Assembly (NCBI RefSeq): GCF_048323695.1 | Contig: NZ_JBLWFT010000001.1 | Location: 310,001-374,000, forward strand | Direction: 5' to 3' | Source: Aquisalimonas sp007126095 | GTDB taxonomy: Bacteria > Pseudomonadota > Gammaproteobacteria > Nitrococcales > Aquisalimonadaceae | Length of the DNA: 64,000 nucleotides | Shown here: positions 33,160-41,931 of the stretch, piece by piece | How positions within the stretch are numbered: position 1 is the stretch's first letter | Layout: each line of letters begins with the position of its first letter | Notes under the pieces: model-generated | Databases searched by the model: none | The model's input: only the letters and a program-made list of their open reading frames with translations | What the model was told of the DNA's origin: nothing | Translations under genes and position numbers: made by a program

Positions 33160-36100
33160 ACAGCGCCACTACCCGTCTCGCTGCGTGCTGCAGTTGAAGC
33201 GCTGACCGCGGTGTCCGAGCAGCCTTTCCTGCTCGCGGACGCCCGTTCTCCCGATCTGCCCGTGATCTATGCCAGCCCGGCCTTCGAGCGCCTTACCGGC
33301 TGGGCCGCGGGGCAGATGGTCGGGAAAAACTGTCGCGTCCTGCAGCATGAGGCGTTCAACCAGCCCGGCCGGTGGCTCATGCGCGATGCGATCCGGCGCG
33401 GTTCACGATCGCGGGCACTGGTGCAGAACTGGACCCGTGACGGGCAGGCCTTTGTCAATGAAGTGACGCTTCTCCCCATTGGCAGCCCCGGGCAGTCTCC
33501 GGACTATTACCTTGGTTTTCAGCGGAATCTGACGTCCCGTGATGACACGGGCCCCGCGAGAGAGGGGCCCCGGATTGCCGATGAGCGCCGGGATGAGGGG
33601 TTGCGGGACTGTATCGCGCACCTGGAGCGTGCGTTCGGAACGGTGATCGACGCAACCACACGCCGGTGGCTGACCGTAGCTGCCACGCCCTCGGGCAATA
33701 TAACGGAAGGGGGGCTGGATGCGGTCCGTGAGGACGACGATCCCAACCACTACGGGCACCCGTTCAGCCTCGACGATCTGATCGTCCAGATTCGCCGCCG
33801 CGCCGGCGATGCGGCGCCCGGTGTACCAGTGCAGGTCACGCGGGAGCCCCGTTTCCCGGAGCGCATCTTCGGTTGCCAGCAGGCCCTGGTGGATACCTTG
33901 GGGTACGTCATATCGGCCCTTCTTCGATTCAGCCCGCTTGCGGAGATCCGGATTGATCTGAGCCTGGAGCTCGGCAATGGCGAACAGGGATTCCCGCGAT
34001 TCGCGATTTTCCCCGTGCCGGCGAACGGCGATCAGCCGGAACCGATCTCCGGTTCCGAGGGGCCGGACAAGGCCCTCAGCCCGTGGTCTGACCTTGCGTT
34101 CCCGGAGGTTGCGAGGCAGGTGGCGTTGTGTGGAGCGCGGCTATGGCTGGAGCCAGACTTCACTTTTCATCTTCGCCTGAGCACCCCGGTGAACCTGGCG
34201 GCAGCGCAGTATGGTGCCGGACGTTTCCGGCAAAGACACCTGAAAGTGCTGGTTGGTGAGGATAACCCGGTGAACTGGAAGATGCTCACCGGTCTGCTGC
34301 AACATCAGCATCACGAGGTGCGGGTGGCGGAGAGCGGTGTCCAGGTTCTGGACGCCCTGCAGGACGGGCGTCCGGATGTGCTGTTCCTGGATCTGTACAT
34401 GCCCGGCTTGGACGGTACGGAGGTCGCCGCTCAAATTCGCGAAGAGGAGCGCCGGGAAGGGCTCCCTCGCCTGCCGATCATCGCGGTCAGCGCCGCCACC
34501 GAGCCGGAGGAACAGGGGCGCTGTCTTGCCGCCGGCATCGACGCCTTCATCGGTAAACCGGTGGATCGTGAGCACCTGCAGGCTGTGCTCTGGGAAGTGC
34601 TGGGCAATCGCCCCGGAGACGGTGAGGGGAGCAACGGCAAACCGGTCAGCCTTGCCGATCACCACGACCTGGAGCTGGATCAGGCCCTGCAGGCGCTGGA
34701 TTACGATCTGGACCTGTTCGCCGGCATGCTGGACGCGTTCAGGGCCGACTTCCCGGAACGCATGGGAATGCTGCGCAACGCCTTGAGAAAGCGGGATGTG
34801 ACCGAGGCTGGGTTCATTGCCCACACGCTCAAGGGGGCCTTGTCGAACTTCAATGCCGCCGAGGCGGTGGGGCTTGCCAATGCGCTGGGAGATCAGATCG
34901 GTCGAGGGCAGGTGCGGGAGGCGCGTGAAACCCTGAAACTGCTGGACGAGACGGTTCAGCGTTTCATGGGGTGGGCCGATGAGTCCGTGGAGGCGCGGCG
35001 TCGGGAGCATCGCAAGGATCGTACCGAGACCCGCGCCACGTCGGTGGATGGCCGGAGCGTGCTGGTGGTGGAGGACAGTGCTGACACCCGGCTGATGCTC
35101 ACCGAGTTCCTGCGCCGGGACGGCTACGTCGTGCACTGCGCCTCCAACGGTGAGGAGGCGCTGAGTCAGCTGGCTGTCGAGACCCCGGATCTGATTCTCA
35201 TGGACTGCGTCATGCCCGTGATGGATGGTCTGGAAGCGTGCCGGCGCATCAAGAGCCACGACGCCTACGCCGATGTGCCTTTGCTGATCATTACCGCGCT
35301 CAATGACGAGAGCTCCGCCGGCGAGGCGATTCGAGCAGGCGCCACGGATTTCATCACCAAACCGATCTTCCTGCCGGTTCTGCGACAGCGACTGCGCCAG
35401 CTCGTGCTGTCGCGGGAGCGGCATCAGCGCATCCGCTACCTGGCCTATCACGACAACCTCACCGGTCTGCCCAACCGCGCCCGCTTCCACCAGGAGCTGG
35501 ACGAGCTCCTCCAGAGCGCGCAGGAGCGCGGAGGCGAGCACGCGCTGATGTACCTGGATCTTGACCAGTTCAAGATCGTCAACGATACCTGCGGCCACGC
35601 CGCCGGTGACGAGCTGCTGAAGGAGCTGGGCGAGGTGCTCACCCGTCAGGTGCGCAACGGCGATCTGGTGGCGCGTCTGGGTGGGGACGAATTCGGTGTG
35701 CTGCTCCGGGACTGCCGGCTGGAGAACGGCGTACTCGTGGCCGAGAAGATCATCGATGCGGTCCGCAACTTCGTCTTCTTTTGGGAGGAGCAGGCGTTCT
35801 TCATCGGTGCCAGCGCCGGGGTGGTCGCGATCAATGACGAGGGCAGCACCACGGGCGATCTGCTCAGTGCTGCGGATACCGCCTGTTATGCCGCCAAGTC
35901 CAGTGGTCGCGGGCGTGTGGAAGTCTACCGCCGTGAAGCAGGGCAGGTGCGCCAGGAGTCGGAGCAGCTCCAGCTCGTCCCGCGGATCACCCGGGCGCTG
36001 GAGGGCGACCGTTTCGTGCTCTATCGCCAGCGGATCGTATCCCTGTGCGATGTCCCCGATCACGTGCCCCATTACGAGGTTCTGGTGCGGATGCTGGACG

Positions 36101-36729
36101 AGGATGGAACCATTGTTCCGCCTGCGCGGTTCATCCCGTCGGCCGAACGCTACCAGGTAATGCCCCGGGTTGATCGCTGGGTGGTCCGTCACGCCCTGAA
36201 GCACCTGCGCGAGGAGCACCTGCAGGGTGGGCAGCCGGTGCGCTACAGCATCAATCTGTCCGGGACGACGCTCATCGAAAAGGGGTTTGGCGACTTCCTC
36301 GAGGAGCAGGTCAGCGTGTCGGGCGTGCCTCCCGAGTGGCTGTGTTTCGAGATCACCGAGACCGCCACCATCCGCCAGATGGATGCGGCGGTGGCCTTCA
36401 TCAATCGCATCCGTAGCCTCGGCTGTACATTTGCGCTGGACGACTTCGGTGCAGGGCTGTCGTCGTTCGGCTACCTCAAGACGTTGCCGGTTGACTTCAT
36501 CAAGATCGACGGCCGCTTCGTCCGTGACCTGCTGGAGGAAACCTTTGATCAGGCCATGGTCGAGGCGATTCAGCGCATCGGCAGTGTCATGGGCATCGAG
36601 ACCATCGCCGAGTTCGTGGAGAACGAGGCGGTGATGGAGCGGCTGCGCGAGATCGGCGTGACCTATGCCCAGGGCTACGGAATCCACCGCCCGGAACCGT
36701 TCCCTGGTCCCCTGGAGGCATCCGCCTGA
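33157..36729 (+). CDS. PAS-(degenerate HATPase)-REC-HPt-REC-GGDEF-EAL signalling protein
   Basis: This 1,190-residue cytosolic protein (1,172 if started at GTG 33211) has a PAS domain (LPVIYASPAFERLTGW), a region resembling a decayed HATPase (about 200-360), a receiver (VLFLDLYMPGLDGTEV), an HPt domain (FIAHTLKGALSNFNAA), a second receiver (LILMDCVMPVMDGLEA), a GGDEF domain with intact GGDEF and RxxD inhibitory site (RNGDLVARLGGDEF), and an EAL domain with EVLVR, DDFGAGLSSFGYLKTLPVDF and ETIAEF motifs. Both c-di-GMP activities look possible. The ATT start restores the helix that normally precedes PAS (LRAAVEALTAV). Its position after HsbA/HsbR suggests that it is the c-di-GMP output of that switch. 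Confidence 0.9.
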   Translation: MTAPLPVSLRAAVEALTAVSEQPFLLADARSPDLPVIYASPAFERLTGWAAGQMVGKNCRVLQHEAFNQPGRWLMRDAIRRGSRSRALVQNWTRDGQAFVNEVTLLPIGSPGQSPDYYLGFQRNLTSRDDTGPAREGPRIADERRDEGLRDCIAHLERAFGTVIDATTRRWLTVAATPSGNITEGGLDAVREDDDPNHYGHPFSLDDLIVQIRRRAGDAAPGVPVQVTREPRFPERIFGCQQALVDTLGYVISALLRFSPLAEIRIDLSLELGNGEQGFPRFAIFPVPANGDQPEPISGSEGPDKALSPWSDLAFPEVARQVALCGARLWLEPDFTFHLRLSTPVNLAAAQYGAGRFRQRHLKVLVGEDNPVNWKMLTGLLQHQHHEVRVAESGVQVLDALQDGRPDVLFLDLYMPGLDGTEVAAQIREEERREGLPRLPIIAVSAATEPEEQGRCLAAGIDAFIGKPVDREHLQAVLWEVLGNRPGDGEGSNGKPVSLADHHDLELDQALQALDYDLDLFAGMLDAFRADFPERMGMLRNALRKRDVTEAGFIAHTLKGALSNFNAAEAVGLANALGDQIGRGQVREARETLKLLDETVQRFMGWADESVEARRREHRKDRTETRATSVDGRSVLVVEDSADTRLMLTEFLRRDGYVVHCASNGEEALSQLAVETPDLILMDCVMPVMDGLEACRRIKSHDAYADVPLLIITALNDESSAGEAIRAGATDFITKPIFLPVLRQRLRQLVLSRERHQRIRYLAYHDNLTGLPNRARFHQELDELLQSAQERGGEHALMYLDLDQFKIVNDTCGHAAGDELLKELGEVLTRQVRNGDLVARLGGDEFGVLLRDCRLENGVLVAEKIIDAVRNFVFFWEEQAFFIGASAGVVAINDEGSTTGDLLSAADTACYAAKSSGRGRVEVYRREAGQVRQESEQLQLVPRITRALEGDRFVLYRQRIVSLCDVPDHVPHYEVLVRMLDEDGTIVPPARFIPSAERYQVMPRVDRWVVRHALKHLREEHLQGGQPVRYSINLSGTTLIEKGFGDFLEEQVSVSGVPPEWLCFEITETATIRQMDAAVAFINRIRSLGCTFALDDFGAGLSSFGYLKTLPVDFIKIDGRFVRDLLEETFDQAMVEAIQRIGSVMGIETIAEFVENEAVMERLREIGVTYAQGYGIHRPEPFPGPLEASA

Positions 36730-36741
36730 GGTGCAAGGTCG

Positions 36742-39700
36742 TCATCGCGTGATGGCGTGCTGAAGTGCGGCCTGCAAGTCGACGATGCGCAGCGGTTTCG
36801 TCAGGCGGTCGTTGAATCCGGTCTCGGCGGTGGCGTCGTCGTAGAGTGCATCGGCGGTCACCGCGATCACCGGAATGCCGGCCGTACGGGAGTCTGCGCG
36901 GAGCGCCTCCAGCGCCTGATGGCCGGTCATCCCTGGCAGGTGCAGATCCATGAGAATGAGATCCGGCCGCTCGGCCGCTGCCATGGCCACGCCCTTGTTG
37001 CCGTCGGTGGCTTCCAGCAGCTCCACGGTGGCCTCGCGCCGGAAGATCTCCCGCGCCAGGGCCATGTTGCTGGGGTTGTCCTCCACGTAGAGCACCCGCA
37101 GCGAACGCAGCCCGTCGGGCACGATGTCTGTCTCTTCCGGCAGCACGTCCTGTTCGCCCGCGGTGATCTCCGCCACGGTCTCCGGCCGGATCAGGGGCAG
37201 GTTGAACGTGAACGTGCTGCCCTGGTCCGGGGTGCTCTGCACATCGATGCTACCGCCCAAGAGCTGGAGGATGCGGTGCACCAGCACCAGTCCGATCCCG
37301 GTGCCCTGGATGCGGCCGCCTTCCTGGCCAAGCCGGTTGAAGGACTCGAACAGCCGGCCGCGATCCTCCTGCGGGATGCCGATGCCGGTATCGGAGATGG
37401 CGATCCACAGCCGCTGGTCGTCGTGCCAGGCGCCCAGGTAGACGTCACCACCGTCGCGGTTGTACTTGATGGCGTTGGTGAGCAAATTCAGCAGGACCTG
37501 GGTGACGCGTGTGGCGTCGGATACCAGCTCGCCGTCGAAGCGGATGTCCTGGTGCAGCGTCACCTGGCGTTCTTCGGCCATGGGCGAGACCGTGCGCAGG
37601 CTGTCGTTGACCACCTGATGCAGGTCCAGCGGCTGGTTCTCCACGTGGAGCCGACCGGATTCGATCCGCGCAAGATCCAGGACCTCGCTGATCAGGTCGA
37701 GCAGGTGCCAGCCGGCCCGCAGAATCTGCTGGATGTTCTCGTTCTGGGTGGGCGACACGGGGTTCTCCGGGTCCGCCTCCAGCAACTGCGCGAAGCCGAG
37801 AATGGCGTTGAGCGGCGTGCGCAGCTCATGGCTCATGTGGGAGAGGAACTCCGACTTCGCCCGGTTCGCTTTCTCGGCCTCCAGCCGCGCGGCGAGCAGG
37901 GCGTTTTCCACATCCTTGCGGCGGCTGATGTCCATGACCAGGCCAAGCAGGCGCAGCGGCGCACCGTCAGCCCCGCGCTCGGCATTGGCGCGGATGTGCA
38001 GCCAGCGCTGGCCGCCGTTCTGCGTGCGCACGCGGAACTCCAGGTCCACGTCCTGGCTGCTGCGCAGGCACAGGCGGATGGCGTCCAGTAGTGGGCTGCG
38101 ATCGTCTGCATGGACCTGCCGCAGCAGTTGAAGGCCGGTGAGGGCAGCGGTGGTGAGAGGAAGTCCGAACAGGTTGGCCAGTTGTCCGGGAGCGCCCAGG
38201 AACGCGGCATCCGGGCGCCACTCGAAATTCACGACGCCCGCGTAGTCCTGGGCGGTAATCAGGCGCTCTTCGTTGTCGCGCAGCGCCTGCTCCACCTCCA
38301 CCCGCTTGGTGGCGTCCTCCTGTATGCCCACGAAGTGGGTCAGGTGCTCATGCTCGTCGTGCACGGGGAAGATGGAAAGATCATTCCAGAAGGCCGAGCC
38401 GTCCTTGCGGTAGTTGCGCAGCATCACCCGGGCACTGGTGCCGTTACGCAGGGCATCGCGCACCACGTCCAGTGCCTCGGTGTCCGTCTCCGAACCCTGC
38501 AGGAAGCGGCAGTTGCGTTGCAGAACCTCATCCGTGGGGTAGCCGGTGATGCGCTCGAAAGCCGGGTTCGCGTAGACAATCGGCAGATCCGGGTCGGCCG
38601 CATCGGCGATGAGAATGCCGTTGACCGACGCGTCCAGGGCCTTGGACTGCAGGCGGACCTTTTCCTCGGTCTCCCGGCGTTCGGTGATGTCCAGCGCCTT
38701 GATGCACAGGGCGTAGGTACGGCCGTCCTCGTCGTTCAGGGGGAACCGCTCCGTGATGAAATACCGAGTGCGCCCCTCCAGCGTGATGCTCTCCTCGTGC
38801 TCCTGTACCGTGCCGGCATCGAACACGGACTGCTCACGCTCGCGGTTGCGGCTGGCGACGGTGTCCGGCAAGAGGTCGGTGTCGCGCCGCCCGATTGCAC
38901 CGCCTGGTTCCAGGCCGAGCCACGCCTCGAACGCGTCATTGGCGAAGATGTAACGGCCATGCGGGTCCTTCAGGGCCGTGACCACCGGCGAGCGGTTGAC
39001 GATGGCGTGCAGGCGCGCCTCGCTCTCGCGGGATTCGCGCTCCGCGCGCTTGATGCGCGTGTTGTCGAAGAAGGTGATAACCGCGCCGCCGACGTTGCGC
39101 TGCTCGTCGTAGTAGGGCTGCATGCGCAGCAGGTAGTAGCGCATCACCGGGCTGGCCGCGCTGTGCTCGGCGCCTTCCTCGGTGGTGTGCAGGGTCTGGC
39201 TGATCTGGACCTCCACCTGCTCGCCGCGGCGGATGACCCGCTGCAGGCGCTGCCGGAACTGTGGCACGTCGACACGGCGATCCACGTCCAGCAGCGGGGT
39301 GTCCACCAGATCGTCGGTACCGATGAAGATCTGGTCGCAAGCCGGGTTGTGGAACTTGATGCGGAGTTTTTCGTCCACTACCACCAGCGGGTCGGCCAGG
39401 CTGTCGTTGACGTTGCGCAGATCGTTGTAGGCGGCGTTGAGTTCGTCCGTCTTGCTGTTGAGCTCCTCGTTGACGGTGGTCAGCTCTTCATTGGTGGACT
39501 GCAGTTCCTCGTTGGTGGTCTCCATTTCCTCGTTGGAGGACTGGAGTTCCTCGTTGGACGACTGCAGCTCCTCGTTGGAGGACTGCAGTTCCTCATTGGT
39601 GGTTTCCAGCTCCTCGATCACTGTCTGGAGGTGTTCCCGCGTGGTGGCGAGTTCGTCCTCCAGTTCGCTGATCCGCTGCTGGGTGGCTTCGTCGTCCGCG

Positions 39701-41637
39701 TCACCGGCATCCGTGGCGCCGTCCCCGGCCTCGGGGTCGCCGCCGGCGGCTGTCGGTACCGGGTCGAAGCAGATCAGGTAGAGAAGCTCCTCGTCCAGCT
39801 CGCCGGTCACCGGGTGGACGGAGACCCGCACCCGTTCCTCCTGGTCCGGGACGTGGATGGCGCGGCTGTAGGCGGAGACCCGGTTCTTCTTGACCCGGGT
39901 GACCAGCGCCGACATGTCCACCCGCAGCTCCCGTCGGACCAGGTTGCGCACCGTGAAGTCCGGGTCGCCGTGGGGAATGCACAGATAGCGGGACGTGTCG
40001 CCCAGGATGTGCTGGATCTGCAGGGTCTCGTCCACCAGCAGGCCGGCCGGGGCGTACTGCTCCATGGTGGCCCGGATCATGCGGTCGTACGGGCTGAGCT
40101 TGGGCTGGCGGCGAGCCGGAGATTCCGAGTCATCGTTCGCCGTTGTGCCGACGCCACCGGCGCGGTAGGGCATGGTGGAGTAGCTACTGCGGCTGCCGCG
40201 CTGCTGGAAGATCTTCCAGGTGGACTCCAGCGGCAGGAACAGATGCTCGTGCCGCGTCACGTTCTCGGACTTGCCGAGGAACAGCAGTCCGCCCGGGTTG
40301 ACGGCGTAGTGGAACAGCTCGAACAGCCGCTTCTGCGTATCGTTGTTGAAGTAGATCAGCAGATTGCGGCAGCTCAGGAGATCCAGGCGCAGGAAGGGTG
40401 GGTCGTGCAGCAGGTCCTGCCGGGCGAATACAAGCATCTCCCGCAGGCTCTTCACGACCTTGTACTGATCGCCGTACGGCTGGAAGTAGCGGTTGACCGT
40501 CTCCTGATCCAGCTCCACCAGCGATGTGGCGTTGTAGACGCCGCGGCGCGCGGTATTGAGCGCGGGCTCATCCAGGTCCGTTGCGAAGATCTGGATGCGG
40601 TAGTCCCGGACCCGCGCCCCGAGCATTTCGCTCAACAGAATGGCGAGGGTGTAGGCCTCCTCGCCAGTGGCGCAGCCGGGGACCCAGATGCGGATATCAT
40701 CGCCCGGGCGGCGATTGCGCAGCAGGTGGTGGAGCTGTTCCCGCAGCGCCTCGAACGCCTCCGGGTCGCGGAAGAACGAGGTCACGGAGATGAGAATGTC
40801 CTGACAGAAGAGCCCGACCTCTTCGGGGTCTTCTTCCAGCAGCCGCAGGTAGTTCTCCAGTTCGTTGAGGTGGCGTGCGGCCATGCGCCGGCGCAGGCGC
40901 CGGTGAACCGTCTTCTCCTTGTAGGCGGACAGGTCCAGCCCGGTCTGCTGATGAACGAGCCGTGTAATCCGTTCGTAGACCGGCGCTTCCGGCTGCTCGG
41001 GTTGGGTAAGAAGGGCGCGGCCCGCCATCTCCACCAGCCGCTGGAGCTCGCCGGCGACGCGGTCCGGCGGCATCACCAGATCGATGCACCCGGTCTCCAT
41101 GGCCGCCCGCGGCATGCCGTCGTACTTTGCCGTCTCCGGTGCCTGTACCAGGGTGAATCCGCCACCGGCCTTGATGGCGCGCACCCCGTGGCTGCCGTCG
41201 CTGCCCGTGCCGGAGAGCACCACCGCGATGGCGTGCTCGCCGAAATCATCCGCCAGAGAGCGGAAGAAGCCGTCCACCGACGGCTTGGGTACGGGGCGGT
41301 CTTCCGGCGCGGTCAGCCGGAGCTGGCCGTTTTCCACCACGATGTTCTTGTTGGCGGGCGTGATGTAGATGGTGTTGGCCTCGATGGCCATGCCGTCCGC
41401 CACCTGAGCGACTCTGAGCCGTGTCTCCCGCCCCAGAAGCTGCACGAGCATGCTTTCGTGCCGGGGTGAGAGGTGCTGGGCAATGATGTAGGCCATGGAG
41501 GTGCCGGTGGGCAGGTGGCCGACGAAGGCGCGCAGTGCTTCCAGGCCGCCCGCGGAGGCGCCGATGCCCACGACGGTGAGTTCGCGCTCGTTCGCAGGGA
41601 GTTCGGTGCTGGAGTCGTCAGCGGCGGACTCTGTCAT
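36742..41637 (-). CDS. CheB-CheR-PAS hybrid histidine kinase
   Basis: This 1,631-residue protein has a CheB methylesterase domain with Ser28, His55 and Asp147 all present (GIGASAGG, AQHLSPRHES, LSGTGSDGSHG), a CheR methyltransferase (about 215-475; VPGCATGEEAYTLAILL), a heptad coiled coil of repeated SSNEELQ units, four PAS domains, HisKA (SHMSHELRTPLNAILGFAQL), HATPase (GTGIGLVLVHRILQLLGGSI) and a C-terminal receiver (LILMDLHLPGMTGHQ). No membrane segments are seen. ATG 41637 follows CAGAGG. It is divergent from the second chemosensory operon, with about 294 nt between. Such CheB/CheR kinases are thought to link receptor modification to phosphorelay; the substrate is unknown. Confidence 0.92.
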   Translation of the reverse strand: MTESAADDSSTELPANERELTVVGIGASAGGLEALRAFVGHLPTGTSMAYIIAQHLSPRHESMLVQLLGRETRLRVAQVADGMAIEANTIYITPANKNIVVENGQLRLTAPEDRPVPKPSVDGFFRSLADDFGEHAIAVVLSGTGSDGSHGVRAIKAGGGFTLVQAPETAKYDGMPRAAMETGCIDLVMPPDRVAGELQRLVEMAGRALLTQPEQPEAPVYERITRLVHQQTGLDLSAYKEKTVHRRLRRRMAARHLNELENYLRLLEEDPEEVGLFCQDILISVTSFFRDPEAFEALREQLHHLLRNRRPGDDIRIWVPGCATGEEAYTLAILLSEMLGARVRDYRIQIFATDLDEPALNTARRGVYNATSLVELDQETVNRYFQPYGDQYKVVKSLREMLVFARQDLLHDPPFLRLDLLSCRNLLIYFNNDTQKRLFELFHYAVNPGGLLFLGKSENVTRHEHLFLPLESTWKIFQQRGSRSSYSTMPYRAGGVGTTANDDSESPARRQPKLSPYDRMIRATMEQYAPAGLLVDETLQIQHILGDTSRYLCIPHGDPDFTVRNLVRRELRVDMSALVTRVKKNRVSAYSRAIHVPDQEERVRVSVHPVTGELDEELLYLICFDPVPTAAGGDPEAGDGATDAGDADDEATQQRISELEDELATTREHLQTVIEELETTNEELQSSNEELQSSNEELQSSNEEMETTNEELQSTNEELTTVNEELNSKTDELNAAYNDLRNVNDSLADPLVVVDEKLRIKFHNPACDQIFIGTDDLVDTPLLDVDRRVDVPQFRQRLQRVIRRGEQVEVQISQTLHTTEEGAEHSAASPVMRYYLLRMQPYYDEQRNVGGAVITFFDNTRIKRAERESRESEARLHAIVNRSPVVTALKDPHGRYIFANDAFEAWLGLEPGGAIGRRDTDLLPDTVASRNREREQSVFDAGTVQEHEESITLEGRTRYFITERFPLNDEDGRTYALCIKALDITERRETEEKVRLQSKALDASVNGILIADAADPDLPIVYANPAFERITGYPTDEVLQRNCRFLQGSETDTEALDVVRDALRNGTSARVMLRNYRKDGSAFWNDLSIFPVHDEHEHLTHFVGIQEDATKRVEVEQALRDNEERLITAQDYAGVVNFEWRPDAAFLGAPGQLANLFGLPLTTAALTGLQLLRQVHADDRSPLLDAIRLCLRSSQDVDLEFRVRTQNGGQRWLHIRANAERGADGAPLRLLGLVMDISRRKDVENALLAARLEAEKANRAKSEFLSHMSHELRTPLNAILGFAQLLEADPENPVSPTQNENIQQILRAGWHLLDLISEVLDLARIESGRLHVENQPLDLHQVVNDSLRTVSPMAEERQVTLHQDIRFDGELVSDATRVTQVLLNLLTNAIKYNRDGGDVYLGAWHDDQRLWIAISDTGIGIPQEDRGRLFESFNRLGQEGGRIQGTGIGLVLVHRILQLLGGSIDVQSTPDQGSTFTFNLPLIRPETVAEITAGEQDVLPEETDIVPDGLRSLRVLYVEDNPSNMALAREIFRREATVELLEATDGNKGVAMAAAERPDLILMDLHLPGMTGHQALEALRADSRTAGIPVIAVTADALYDDATAETGFNDRLTKPLRIVDLQAALQHAITR
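39480..39615 (-). repeat. 21-bp tandem repeats encoding a heptad coiled coil
   Basis: About six to seven copies of a 21-nt unit, variants of CTCCTCGTTGGAGGACTGCAG, encode the heptad S-S-N-E-E-L-Q and its variants in the CheB-CheR hybrid kinase. The period matches the heptad exactly, so length changes by unit gain or loss would keep the frame and the coiled-coil register. Confidence 0.85.
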
Positions 41638-41812
41638 TCGCAGCCTCTGGGCGGCTGCTGTCTGGCAGCCGTGTGGATGAGTCGGGCGTCGGCGTCGCGT
41701 CATCCGTGCGGGGCAGCCAACAACGCGATTCATTCTATGGAGGGGCGAGGAGGGCCGCAACCGCGGGTTTCGCCCTTCGACAGCGCGTCTTTGCTGGCGT
41801 CGATTTCCGTGC

Positions 41813-41839
41813 TCAAGCCCGCAGGTGGTCCGCCGATAA
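41813..41839 (+). promoter_or_regulatory. Sigma-28-type promoter of the second chemosensory operon
   Basis: TCAAG (41813-41817), 14 nt, GCCGATAA (41832-41839) is an exact match to the Pseudomonas-type FliA consensus. The -10 is about 93 nt upstream of the MCP ATG at 41932. It lies in the 294-nt divergent gap; nothing else was recognised there. Confidence 0.8.
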
Positions 41840-41931
41840 CCCGGATTGAGTAGCGCTTGCCGGGTCACGGGTCCGGCGCGCGGGCATGCGCGGTTCGCGA
41901 TGGTGCGAATCCCCAGCACGGAGAGATACAG

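Noticed and set aside
34141..36687. Long open frame on the minus strand opposite the GGDEF/EAL gene (848 codons)
   Set aside because: It mirrors the codon structure of a high-GC gene, has H/L/Q-rich composition without domains, and no ribosome binding site; the plus-strand protein has clear domains.
39480..39615. Regular 21-bp repeats, first taken for a CRISPR-like or satellite array
   Set aside because: No spacers; the period equals a heptad and encodes the coiled coil typical of CheB-CheR kinases.
38110..41469. Long plus-strand open frame (1,119 codons) opposite the CheB-CheR hybrid kinase
   Set aside because: Antisense shadow of a real multi-domain gene; no recognisable fold and no start signal.
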